A DNA stretch of 64,000 nucleotides from Ktedonobacteria bacterium brp13. Its GTDB lineage: Bacteria > Chloroflexota > Ktedonobacteria > Ktedonobacterales > Ktedonobacteraceae. The position numbers and the translations under genes are program-made. Each line of letters begins with the position of its first letter. Within the stretch, counting starts at the first letter, position 1. Shown one piece after another: positions 44,887-53,945 of the stretch. The notes under the pieces were generated by a model that had not been told where the DNA came from, made no database searches, and worked only from the letters and a program-made list of their open reading frames with translations. The stretch spans positions 4,650,001-4,714,000 of the forward strand of contig AP024096.1 of NCBI GenBank assembly GCA_015099395.1, in the 5' to 3' direction.

Positions 44887-47800
44887 TTATGCGCCGTGAC
44901 ATTTCTTGTACTTCTTGCCGCTACCACATGGGCAGAGGTCGTTACGTCCAACCCTGGCGAGGTTGGCGGGAACCGTCGCCGTCGAGGTAGCCGCACGGGA
45001 AGACGCAGCGACTGCGGCTTTCTGGCGGCTCTGATTCTGGCTCTGGCCATTCGCACTGGCACCGTTATGCGCACGATTTGTATTCTTGCGGGCGGGCGCG
45101 GGCTTGCCGGCTTTGGCGGCCGGTTTCTCGCTCTCGTCTGCGATCGTTTGCCCGCTGACACGCTCGATCTCGCTGGCGTTGGTCTGCAAGTTCTCTGGTA
45201 TACGGCGCACTGGCTCAGGATGCTGGAGCGTGATGGTTACTTCATTACGCAGCAACTTCAGTAGCGAGTCGACCGTGTAATGCTGGATGGCCTGTTTGAG
45301 GTCATCAAACATGCGAAACGCTTCGTTTTTGAACTCAACCAGCGGATCACGCTGTCCAACGGCGCGGAAACCGATACCGGCACGCATCACGTCCAGCGAG
45401 TCGATATGGTCCATCCACAAACGGTCTACCACCTGCAGCATGTAGGTGCGCTCAAACTCGCGCAGGGGATCGAAGTTCTCAACCCCTTGCTCACGCGCCT
45501 GATGGCTGAGTTGCTGACCACGCTGCTCGTAGTTATCGATGACCAGATCGGTGAGTTCCTGCTGCATGTCATCCCGACGCACGGCATGCATGTTCTCAGG
45601 AATAAGCTCATCAGGAATCTCTACCCAGGGCTCGATCGACTTGAAGAGGGTCTCTAGCTCCTCTTCTTCCGTCAACATAGGACCAGGGAAGGCGCTATTG
45701 ACCAGGCGCGCAACCTCGTTGCGGATCATCGCCAGGATGCGGTCGTGCATATCGCCGCGCTCAAGCACCCGGCGACGATCTGAGTAGATAACTTCACGCT
45801 GCTTCGCAATCACGTCGTCATACTCGACGACATTTTTACGAATATCGAAGTTGTAGCCTTCAACACGGGTCTGGGCATTCTCGATGAAGCGCGAGACCAT
45901 ACGGCTCTCCAGCGGCGTCTCGTCGTCCATGCCAACACGCTCCATAATACCGGCGACGCGGTCAGCTGCAAAACGGCGCATCAATTCATCGTCGAGTGCC
46001 AGGAAGAAACGTGAGGAACCTGGATCGCCTTGACGACCAGCACGACCACGCAACTGGTTATCGATACGCCGCGACTCATGACGCTCGGTACCTACAATGT
46101 GCAGGCCACCAGCCTCAATCACCTTGTCGTGATCTATTTCGCACTCTTTATTCTTCTCAGTCAGCAGCGCATCCTTCTCCTCTTGCGTCATCTGCTCCAG
46201 GTACTGCTGCACGGCCTCTTCTTTTTCAGCACGCTCTGCATCGTTACGCGTCTGCATATCACGAATGAAATCAACCTGTTCAGCATGCTTACGCAGAATG
46301 CTATCCAGGTAGCCGGAGGGATTACCGCCCAGCAAGATGTCGGTACCACGACCAGCCATGTTTGTCGCAATCGTGATAGCACCACTGCGACCGGCCTGCG
46401 CGACGATCTGCGCCTCACGTTCATGATTCTTCGCGTTCAACACGTTGTGCGGCACACCTTCAAGCTCCAGCAGGTGCGAGAGATGCTCAGAGATCTCAAC
46501 CGAGGTCGTACCAACGAGGACAGGCTGACCATCCTCATAGCATTCTTTGATCTCTTCAACGACCGCATGGTACTTGGCGTCCTGATTGCGATAGATCAGG
46601 TCTGGTAGATCCTCACGTACCATTGGTTTGTTAGTCGGGATCATCACGACGTCTAGAGTGTAGATCTTCGCGAACTCTTCAGCCTCGGTATACGCTGTAC
46701 CGGTCATACCGCCCAGCTTGTTGTAGAGACGGAAGAAGTTCTGGAAGGTGATCGTCGCTAGCGTATGGTTCTCACGCTGTACTTTGACATGCTCTTTCGC
46801 TTCGATCGCCTGATGCAGACCCTCACTATAACGGCGTCCAGGCATCTGACGACCAGTAAACTCATCGACAATGACGACCTCGCCGTCTTTCACGATGTAG
46901 TCTTTGTCGCGCTTAAAGATCACCTGGGCTTTGATGGCGTTCTCCATATACCGTGTCAGGTCGATATTCGCTTCATCATAGATATTGTCGACGCCTGCTA
47001 GCTTCTCGATCTTCTCGATACCAGGCTCCGTTAGCAGGACCGCACGCATCTTCTCGTCAACGGTATAGTCCTCGTCGGTGGTCAGTTTGGTGGCCCAGCG
47101 CGCAAACTGCGCATACATCTCGGTCGACTCCTGGCCCTGACCAGAGATGATCAATGGCGTACGAGCTTCGTCAATCAAGATATTATCAACCTCGTCGACG
47201 ATCGCGAAGTTGAGTTCACGCTGCACCATCTGGTCCAGCGAGGTGACCATGTTATCGCGCAAGTAGTCGAAACCAAACTCGTTGTTAGTACCATAGGTGA
47301 TATCGGCATCGTAGGCGGCTTTCCGTTCGGTCGATTGCGCCTCAACCGAGTTGATGACCACGCCGACAGTCAGACCCAGGAAGCGATAGACCTGGCCCAT
47401 CCATTCAGAGTCACGGCGTGCCAGGTAGTCGTTGACGGTCACGACATGGACACCTTTGCCTGTTAGTGCATTCAGATAGACCGGCAGGGTTGCCACCAGC
47501 GTCTTACCTTCACCGGTACGCATCTCAGCAATCTTGCCCTGGTGTAGTACGGCACCACCGATCAACTGCACCTGATAGTGGCGCATATTGATGCGGCGGC
47601 GGCTGCCCTCACGCACAACGGCAAACGCCTCCGGCAACAGATCATCTAACGTCTTGCCCTGCTGCTTGCTGTAGCGTTTGACGATCGGTGGTAAGAGCTT
47701 ATCCATTGCATCGGCCTTCACAGCAACCAGTTCAGGCTCGATACGCACAAGGATATCAAAGAAGAGTTGACCGAGCCGCAACGATGAACGCTCACCCTCG

Positions 47801-48396
47801 CCACCATTGCGCACAGCCTCTTCATAGCGAGCCCAGGCTGGAGCATAGGCGGCGCTCAGATCCTCTTCTCCCACATCCTTAATCTGCGGCTCGACCTCTG
47901 AGAGTAGCGCAAGAATAGCACTCTTAGGGTTACTACTCTGATCCGGTGCCTCTCCACGGCGCTCTATCAGTTCATTCGCCTTCTCGGTACGCAGACCGTT
48001 AAGGGTAGACGAGAGATTCTCATACGCCTGCTCAAAGCAGTCAGAGAGCGTATCCTGTAAGGCATCACGTAACGACTCTATGGGATCGTTACGATCGATC
48101 TTCTGACGAGGCGCAGATAGAGCAGAGTGGAGCTGTATATCTGAACACTGCGCAGCAAAAGGCTCGACCTCATCTAAGACCTCACGAAACAGCTTCACTA
48201 ACTCATCTTCCAGTACCATTCCGCCTTTCAGATGCAGAGCAAGTTGGGCACGGAACTCGTTTGTTTTTGCAGCCAGTTCCTCATCGCTTAATTTTTGTAG
48301 GCCCGGCTCCAGCGCTTCAATTTTGTCAATCAAAGGCTGAATAGACTTTAAATCTTTTTTGTTGGGATCACCCAGGAATCTTCCTAGAAGTTGCAT
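44887..48396 (-). CDS. secA: Preprotein translocase ATPase SecA with long N-terminal insertion
   Basis: A 1169-residue SecA, the ATPase that pushes unfolded proteins through SecYEG. The start MQLLGRFLGDPNKKDLK and KLSDEELAAKTNEFR are normal. Then about 190 residues (about 55-248) with no counterpart in typical SecA interrupt the N-terminal region before TLDDLLPEAFAVVREG. Downstream features are canonical: Walker A MRTGEGKT (292-299), FDYLRDNM, IVDEVDNILIDEA, GGMTGTA, TNMAGRGTDILLGG and QLRGRAGRQGDPG. The zinc tail is CPCGSGKKYKKCHG. The family is usually 800-950 residues long. AGGAGAA precedes the ATG. The insertion is mostly charged helix. Confidence 0.95.
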   Translation of the reverse strand: MQLLGRFLGDPNKKDLKSIQPLIDKIEALEPGLQKLSDEELAAKTNEFRAQLALHLKGGMVLEDELVKLFREVLDEVEPFAAQCSDIQLHSALSAPRQKIDRNDPIESLRDALQDTLSDCFEQAYENLSSTLNGLRTEKANELIERRGEAPDQSSNPKSAILALLSEVEPQIKDVGEEDLSAAYAPAWARYEEAVRNGGEGERSSLRLGQLFFDILVRIEPELVAVKADAMDKLLPPIVKRYSKQQGKTLDDLLPEAFAVVREGSRRRINMRHYQVQLIGGAVLHQGKIAEMRTGEGKTLVATLPVYLNALTGKGVHVVTVNDYLARRDSEWMGQVYRFLGLTVGVVINSVEAQSTERKAAYDADITYGTNNEFGFDYLRDNMVTSLDQMVQRELNFAIVDEVDNILIDEARTPLIISGQGQESTEMYAQFARWATKLTTDEDYTVDEKMRAVLLTEPGIEKIEKLAGVDNIYDEANIDLTRYMENAIKAQVIFKRDKDYIVKDGEVVIVDEFTGRQMPGRRYSEGLHQAIEAKEHVKVQRENHTLATITFQNFFRLYNKLGGMTGTAYTEAEEFAKIYTLDVVMIPTNKPMVREDLPDLIYRNQDAKYHAVVEEIKECYEDGQPVLVGTTSVEISEHLSHLLELEGVPHNVLNAKNHEREAQIVAQAGRSGAITIATNMAGRGTDILLGGNPSGYLDSILRKHAEQVDFIRDMQTRNDAERAEKEEAVQQYLEQMTQEEKDALLTEKNKECEIDHDKVIEAGGLHIVGTERHESRRIDNQLRGRAGRQGDPGSSRFFLALDDELMRRFAADRVAGIMERVGMDDETPLESRMVSRFIENAQTRVEGYNFDIRKNVVEYDDVIAKQREVIYSDRRRVLERGDMHDRILAMIRNEVARLVNSAFPGPMLTEEEELETLFKSIEPWVEIPDELIPENMHAVRRDDMQQELTDLVIDNYEQRGQQLSHQAREQGVENFDPLREFERTYMLQVVDRLWMDHIDSLDVMRAGIGFRAVGQRDPLVEFKNEAFRMFDDLKQAIQHYTVDSLLKLLRNEVTITLQHPEPVRRIPENLQTNASEIERVSGQTIADESEKPAAKAGKPAPARKNTNRAHNGASANGQSQNQSRQKAAVAASSRAATSTATVPANLARVGRNDLCPCGSGKKYKKCHGA

Positions 48397-48848
48397 AACT
48401 AGCGCGTTCTCCTACTGATCGGCACTGATACTGTTTCAGTCTTTTGATCTTCTTCTCTTATTTGCATACTGATGCATAACAAAATAGCTGTGCTCATTTC
48501 ATTATACCATCGATTGTTACTACGTAGTCAGAATGCCTGCTGTTGCAGCGGAATTTTCACTGCAATACAGTGTAGCACGTGCGGTGGATCACGGCGCTCA
48601 CAAAGATAGCGGTCACCATGATTGACCACTCTATAAATACAAACAATTTGACACAAATTCTTCATCCACAACAGTGTAGCACTTTCTACAGCATATAGTA
48701 ACCAAATAGCTTTATCTGTCGATACACATGCAGAGTACAATGATATGGAGCAATTTTAAACAATGGGAAGTAACGCTAAACAATTCTAAATACTGTACGT
48801 GCTTTTATGGACATGTATATAGACGATCTATATGGACTGGAGTAAACA
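48397..48848. other. Divergent promoter region, no gene seen
   Basis: 452 A/T-rich bases between secA (minus) and the unknown helical-protein gene (plus). Promoters for both should be here; I could not fix them. Confidence 0.5.
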
Positions 48849-49712
48849 GTGGAGAAGACAGGATTGCCAATTGTGCTGGAGCGTATGCACAGATGCTTCT
48901 GGGGCCGTACACAGGGCAATGACCTTGAGCTGCTTACGACGAGCTTGCAGCAGATCTTTGCTTGTGTAGACCGTCTCTATCGTGTACTCCTCCCTGAACT
49001 TACCTTCTATGCGCAAGAAGAGGATGCCGCAGAGCGCATGCTGGCACAACCACACGACATGTTCTCTCATCTGCACGCGCACTATTGCACCTGGACAGTA
49101 CTGCAGGAGATCGAGGATACCCTGAACCAGCTGAAACCGCTCTGTACCCTGCTCATCAACACGACCATAGCGATTCTGGAGGCCCTTGATTACAGCAGTA
49201 GTCTTTATAGCGCGACACGCATCAAACGCCAGTTGCTGTTGGCAGGAGAGGATGAGGAGCGGACAGATCTGCTTGCCGCACTCACAACGGCGCATATACC
49301 CGGCCAGACCTATTTCCATTGGATGCAGGCGGTCAGCATCCTGACAGAACAGCTCCAGCACTGGCAGTACGGCAACCAGCGCCGCTTCAACTTCGCCGAC
49401 CGCTTCGCACTCCTCGCCACCATGATACCTACGCTCGGACAACTGGATAGTACCCTTGATCTCATCGCCGATAGCACACATAGAATCTTCGGCATCCTGC
49501 TACCAGAGTTTCATACGGTCGCGAGAGGCGACGACGAGACAGCCGCAACCCTCCTCCTCGACATCGTACAGAAGGTCGATCAGATCCTGCTTTTTTTGGA
49601 AGCACAGAGCGAGCCGCTCCACCTGCTCACCCGCGAATATGCGCACAAATTGCAGCGCGAACAACCCTACGCTGATCTCAACCACAACAGCAAGCTCTTA
49701 ACAAAATCATAA
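48849..49712 (+). CDS. Unknown all-helical protein
   Basis: A 287-residue protein starting at GTG (48849), with CTGGAG just upstream. I recognise no family. It is predicted almost wholly helical. Two halves look loosely alike: each has a VDRLYRVLLPEL / DSTHRIFGILLPEF-type segment followed by an acidic stretch and a further helix, at about 38-70 and 205-240. This suggests an internal duplication. There is no signal peptide or membrane helix. Codon use is like that of clear genes nearby, so I believe it is real. Its 3' end lies 90 bases before the structured RNA region. Confidence 0.65.
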   Translation: MEKTGLPIVLERMHRCFWGRTQGNDLELLTTSLQQIFACVDRLYRVLLPELTFYAQEEDAAERMLAQPHDMFSHLHAHYCTWTVLQEIEDTLNQLKPLCTLLINTTIAILEALDYSSSLYSATRIKRQLLLAGEDEERTDLLAALTTAHIPGQTYFHWMQAVSILTEQLQHWQYGNQRRFNFADRFALLATMIPTLGQLDSTLDLIADSTHRIFGILLPEFHTVARGDDETAATLLLDIVQKVDQILLFLEAQSEPLHLLTREYAHKLQREQPYADLNHNSKLLTKS

Positions 49713-49800
49713 CCGTAATACTGCCATCTTTCTCGCCGCACAAGGGTATCCTATATATCAATATACAGACATACCAATGTTGATACCACGCAAAACAGTC

Positions 49801-50250
49801 AAGGAGTCGATTCGTCAGGAACCCTGTCCCCTAAACGGGACGGGCTTGTAGAGATGGGGTGGTTTCTGCCCGTCTTCTCCACAAGCTTACCTGACCAGTC
49901 CCAGCCAGGACTGTTCCTTGTATGCCCATTGGGGCGGGAAACGGTTATCGGGCTACGATAGCGGTAGTGTTCAAGAACGTACCAGTGGGTGCTTTGCCAG
50001 CCCACTGCTCTATAACTTCTGAGTTAACCAGGTCTACGAGGGTCAAGCCAGTGCTCAGGAGACGTGCAGACCGCTATCATCGACGAGGCACACATTACTT
50101 TGTGCGGGAAAGGGTGCCAGCCATCTCTGGCAATGAAGGACAGACCGCACTTCTGTTCTTCCCCCGCAAGGGGATACATTGAACAATGTGCGTCTGCGGA
50201 CGCTTTTCTTTCCTCCCATAGCCTGAAGGCGTATGGGTCCCCAGAAAGGA
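49801..50250 (+). ncRNA. Highly structured RNA, possible HEARO/omega-type RNA without its nuclease gene
   Basis: This stretch is packed with short perfect helices: AGTCC/GGACT (49897-49912), AGTGGG/CCCACT (49984-50006), GCACA/TGTGC (50088-50105), TGCCAG/CTGGCA (50115-50132), a CCCC-GCAA-GGGG tetraloop (50162-50173), ACATTG/CAATGT (50176-50189), GCGTC/GACGC (50190-50203) and CCCATAGCC/GGC-TATGGG (50215-50237). At the 5' end GACGGGC/GCCCGTC (49839-49845, 49868-49874) interleaves with TTGTAGAGA/TCTCCACAA (49846-49854, 49876-49884), a pseudoknot. It ends at an AAAGGA site and ATG. HEARO RNAs directly precede IscB-type HNH genes and are, to my knowledge, common in Ktedonobacter. Here no such gene follows. 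Other structured RNAs are possible. Confidence 0.5.
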
Positions 50251-50256
50251 TTTCTT

Positions 50257-51219
50257 ATGGGCAAGGAGTATTCTCTTCCTGACGCGCAACCCACGCTGTC
50301 GATGACAACAGCCACGCCCACTCCATCCTATAGTATGCTGCCTGGAACACAAGATCTTGCGGCGTTTGTTGCCTCTCTCCTCAAGGACGAGAGTCGGCAG
50401 GTTACTCAGTTCGCGCTGATCGCTCTTGCCTTGCACTTTCATGTCATTGATGAGCAACAGAGCAGCCAACAGATCGAGCAGAGCATGCACTATTATAGCG
50501 AGAATCTACGCCCCCTTATTCGTCGCTCTGATACGTTAATTCGTACACAACGCACACTGTATTTTGTGCTCGTCGGCGCGAATCAGCAGGGAGGAAGATT
50601 AGTGCAGGAACGACTCTGGGAGGCCCTGCTCTGGAGCGCGCATAGTGCGCAGGAGAGCGCAATGCTCAGCCCCTACGGTATGACCATCGGTTCCGCCAGT
50701 ACCAGTACATTTCAGCCGCCACAACAGCAACCTATCGCGATGGCAACCCTCGATCAAGTCATGCAAGCCGCTGCACAACCGCAACATAGCTTTACACAGA
50801 GCTTTCAAGATGAGCTAGAAGGGTCTGAAGAGTCTGGAAAATCAGAAGAGGTTGCTACAGGCGAAAAAAGAGACGAGCCTCGGACAGAACCGCTCCCCAC
50901 ATTGCACGATAGAGAGGAGTCAGTCGCAGCACACGATAGCGAAAAAAATCTCTCGCTACTGGCTCGTCGCCTGGGTATCCCTTATCTCTCGCTCCTCCCG
51001 CGCAACGTACCTGAGAAACTGCGCCAGATCTGTAGTCCCCAACTCGCCCAGGAACTCCACTGCTACCCCATCGGCAAAGAGCGCAACACCCTCACCGTCG
51101 CCCTCGCAGATCCCAGCAACCACAGCACGCTGGCTCGCCTCCGCCAGGAGACCGGGCTCCAGATCTTCCCCGTGCTCGCCCCTGCCCACGAATTGCAGCT
51201 GGCCCTGGAACAGATGTAA
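50257..51219 (+). CDS. MshEN-domain protein with degenerate GGDEF-like region
   Basis: I start at the ATG at 50257, behind AAAGGA; the in-frame ATG at 50233 lies inside an RNA hairpin. The 320-residue product has an N-terminal region (about 25-130) that recalls a GGDEF-type domain without its signature (RRSDTLIRTQRTLYFVLVGANQQGG). A Gln/Glu-rich linker follows (about 145-225). The C-terminal MshEN (GspE N-terminal) domain has LARRLGIPYLSLLP and ELHCYPIGKERNTLTVALADP. MshEN domains can bind cyclic di-GMP. No GspE/PilB ATPase domain follows, so it is not a secretion motor. The first residues MGKEY may be borrowed from the RNA element's own lost reading frame. Confidence 0.65.
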   Translation: MGKEYSLPDAQPTLSMTTATPTPSYSMLPGTQDLAAFVASLLKDESRQVTQFALIALALHFHVIDEQQSSQQIEQSMHYYSENLRPLIRRSDTLIRTQRTLYFVLVGANQQGGRLVQERLWEALLWSAHSAQESAMLSPYGMTIGSASTSTFQPPQQQPIAMATLDQVMQAAAQPQHSFTQSFQDELEGSEESGKSEEVATGEKRDEPRTEPLPTLHDREESVAAHDSEKNLSLLARRLGIPYLSLLPRNVPEKLRQICSPQLAQELHCYPIGKERNTLTVALADPSNHSTLARLRQETGLQIFPVLAPAHELQLALEQM

Positions 51220-51471
51220 TCAGGAGGGCCTTGCGTCCTCCACGCCCTCTTGATCCCCCTTATCCTCTTGATCCTCCTGCTACTATTTCTCTGTATCATT
51301 TCTCAGTATCATTTCTCTGCATATGTGCAATTTCTATAAAAAAAATCTAGCAATGAAGCTGCATTTGGGGGTATAGTAATAGCTAGCAGCTCACCAATTT
51401 GTGACTCATGTGTAAAAAAAGGTATATGAGTAACAAATGGTATTGTCAAAAAATAGAGGAGTACAACGTTA

Positions 51472-52620
51472 ATGAGCAGTGGAAAAAAAGTGCGAGTTGC
51501 AATTATTGGTGTGGGTAACTGCGCCAGCTCTCTCGTACAAGGTGTTCACTATTACCAGAATGCAAAACCAGAGGATGCTATTCCTGGCTTAATGCACGTG
51601 GATCTGGGCGGCTACCATATCAGCGATATTGAATTTACAGCCGCCTTTGATATAGATAAGAACAAGGTCGGAAAAGATCTCAGCGAAGCTATCTATGCAG
51701 AACCAAACAATACCTACCGTTTCGCAGACGTCCCACATATGGGCGTGAAAGTCTATCGTGGTATGACCCACGATGGCCTGGGCAAATATCTTTCACAGGT
51801 TATCACGAAAGCTCCTGGCCAGACCGACGACATCGTTAAGATCTTGAAAGAGACAAAGACAGACGTCGTGATCAATTATCTCCCTGTTGGTTCTGAGACA
51901 GCCACCAAGTGGTATGTTGAGCAGATCTTACAGGCAGGAGTCGGCCTCGTTAACTGTATCCCCGTCTTTATTGCTCGCGAGCAGTACTGGCAAGAGCGCT
52001 TCAAAGAGCGTAACCTGCCAATGATCGGCGACGACATTAAGAGCCAGGTCGGCGCAACCATCGTTCACCGCGTCCTGACACGTCTGTTCCAGGAGCGTGG
52101 TGTAAAAGTTGAGCGCACCATGCAGCTGAACGTCGGTGGGAACATGGACTTCTACAACATGCTTGAGCGTGATCGTCTGGAATCCAAAAAGATCAGCAAG
52201 ACCAATGCCGTCACCAGCCAGCTTGACTACAAGATCGAGTCCGACAACGTCCATATCGGCCCCTCCGACTACGTTGCCTGGCTGCAAGACCGCAAATGGG
52301 CATACATCCGCCTGGAAGGTACAACCTTCGGCGATGTACCATTGAACGCCGAGCTGAAACTTGAAGTCTGGGACTCCCCCAACTCGGCCGGTGTTGTCAT
52401 CGACGCCGTCCGCCTGGTGAAGATCGCCCTGGATCGTGGCATCAGCGGCACCCTGGAAGGCCCCAGCTCCTACCTTATGAAATCACCGCCAATCCAGTAC
52501 CATGACGACGTCGCACGTGGACTGGTTGCAGAGTTCATCAACAACGACGCAGCCGACAAGAAGCCGGTCCTGCCGCAGGAACGCGTCAACGGTCACAAAG
52601 TTGAAAGTAGCCACGAGTAA
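51472..52620 (+). CDS. ino1: Inositol-3-phosphate synthase
   Basis: A 382-residue myo-inositol-1-phosphate synthase of the prokaryotic type. It turns glucose 6-phosphate into inositol 3-phosphate with NAD. The Rossmann start is [16 protein letters not shown]. Typical blocks are [62 protein letters not shown] and [13 protein letters not shown] with KSKTNAV-like SKTNAV after it. AGAGGAG lies 11 bases before the start. The product feeds inositol lipids or solutes. A perfect hairpin follows downstream. Confidence 0.93.
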   Translation: MSSGKKVRVAIIGVGNCASSLVQGVHYYQNAKPEDAIPGLMHVDLGGYHISDIEFTAAFDIDKNKVGKDLSEAIYAEPNNTYRFADVPHMGVKVYRGMTHDGLGKYLSQVITKAPGQTDDIVKILKETKTDVVINYLPVGSETATKWYVEQILQAGVGLVNCIPVFIAREQYWQERFKERNLPMIGDDIKSQVGATIVHRVLTRLFQERGVKVERTMQLNVGGNMDFYNMLERDRLESKKISKTNAVTSQLDYKIESDNVHIGPSDYVAWLQDRKWAYIRLEGTTFGDVPLNAELKLEVWDSPNSAGVVIDAVRLVKIALDRGISGTLEGPSSYLMKSPPIQYHDDVARGLVAEFINNDAADKKPVLPQERVNGHKVESSHE

Positions 52621-52691
52621 TAGAGCATAGTACGTAGCAGATGTAGGGCATATATATAGTGTATATGGAACACCTGCAGAGCGTACATAAA

Positions 52692-52730
52692 AAATGTTCG
52701 TACTCACGCCACTCGTGAGTACGAACATTT
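52692..52730 (+). terminator. Hairpin after ino1
   Basis: Perfect 17-bp arms (52692-52708 and 52714-52730) with a five-base loop, 70 bases past the stop. There is little T-run, so its strength is uncertain. Confidence 0.7.
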
Positions 52731-52909
52731 CGCTGCTTAGATGCTTAAAAAGTTGAATTACCAGTCTACTAAAGACAATAGAATTGTGGCCTTCCTGCAC
52801 GAGCAGCGCAGTTTTAAGATCACCCCTACTCGGCTCGCTAACGCACCTGAGTAGTGATAGATGGCATCAACGTATCTATAGACAAACCTCCCCCATGCCC
52901 TCAAGGACA

Positions 52910-53131
52910 CTACCTGGGTTGTGGTTGTGTCGAAGGAGTGGAAGTATTATTTGTGTTCGCGGCTGAGTCTGTGCCGCTGTTTGTGCGTAGCAGTTCTTCA
53001 CGCACAATCGTCACATCCGGTGGTGCGCTAATACCAATTTTTACGCGCTCACCTTCAACAGCCAACACTGAAATGTTTATAACCCCAGCAAGAACAATAC
53101 TTTCACCAACTTTTCGTCGCAAAACAAGCAT
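52910..53131 (-). CDS. csrA: Carbon storage regulator CsrA
   Basis: A 73-residue CsrA. The first 47 residues are canonical: MLVLRRKVGESIVLAGVI, then VKIGISAPPDVTIVREEL, with the RNA-binding Arg44-type residue in TIVREE. CsrA dimers bind GGA motifs in mRNA leaders and block or stabilise translation. A Thr/Asn/Pro-rich tail of about 22 residues follows and is likely disordered. An AAGGGAG box precedes the start. CsrA is often coupled to flagellar genes and FliW; none are here, although a FliA/WhiG-type sigma gene lies 0.8 kb upstream on the same strand. Confidence 0.93.
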   Translation of the reverse strand: MLVLRRKVGESIVLAGVINISVLAVEGERVKIGISAPPDVTIVREELLRTNSGTDSAANTNNTSTPSTQPQPR

Positions 53132-53945
53132 GTAAAGCTCCCTTCATAAGAAGCATAGCCTAAGCGTCCCTGCGCCGCGACTAACATTAGCAAGGGCGCC
53201 TCTTTCAGCGTGACCGCATAGAAAATCGTATAGCGAATGCAGGTCGAAATTACTTCTACAAGACGCAAAGGAACAACACAGTGGGTAGATGAAACTGGCA
53301 GAATTGCTAGAATCATTCCCGATGCATTTGTAAAAAATGAGTTTCATTTCCTATTATACACCGAGCCAGAGTAATACTATTAACTGTGTACGTCCCATAG
53401 CGAATACACATACGCAACGATGCGAGTCGCGGTGCATAACCCTTTGGCACATATACACGAGCAACCATGCTCTGTTCAGGCCGATTCTTCGCCATCCCTC
53501 TACTGGAATTGAACGTGTGCGGCCAGGAAAAAAACAATCTCTTCTCCTGGTTACATTGTACACCGCTGTAAACATGTTGTTGCACATCTACCAGATAAAG
53601 GCGTGAAACCACACTGCCATCGCTCATGGATCGACTCCCTCGTAAGACAACACGCGCCAGAGAGACCAGATGGTGCAATTTTTCGCGCACTCCTGGCAAT
53701 CCATATGCGTTGCTTCCGCGTCTGACCTTGTCAGACGAACGTCAAAACCATTTCAGACCATACAAACCCATACACCATACAATCGACGCCTCCTCTATAG
53801 TCCAACAACAGTACACATGGTAAGGGTAACGGCCTGGCTTCTGTATGGTGGATATTTGTAGCCTGCAATGACCACGCCAGACAGCACTGAATAGCGATAG
53901 ATGCCTATGCCTATGCCTATGGAATAGACGATACGCACGCACATG
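53132..53945. other. 814 bases without a convincing gene
   Basis: Lies between csrA and the sigma gene. A minus-strand frame at 53313-53699 (128 codons) has no recognisable family and competes with other open frames, so I do not call it. A triple ATGCCT hexamer repeat is at about 53899-53917. Confidence 0.5.

Noticed and set aside
53313-53699. 128-codon minus-strand frame between csrA and the sigma gene
   Set aside because: No family is recognised, other frames compete, and there is no clear ribosome site. I checked for FliW or PilZ features and found none.
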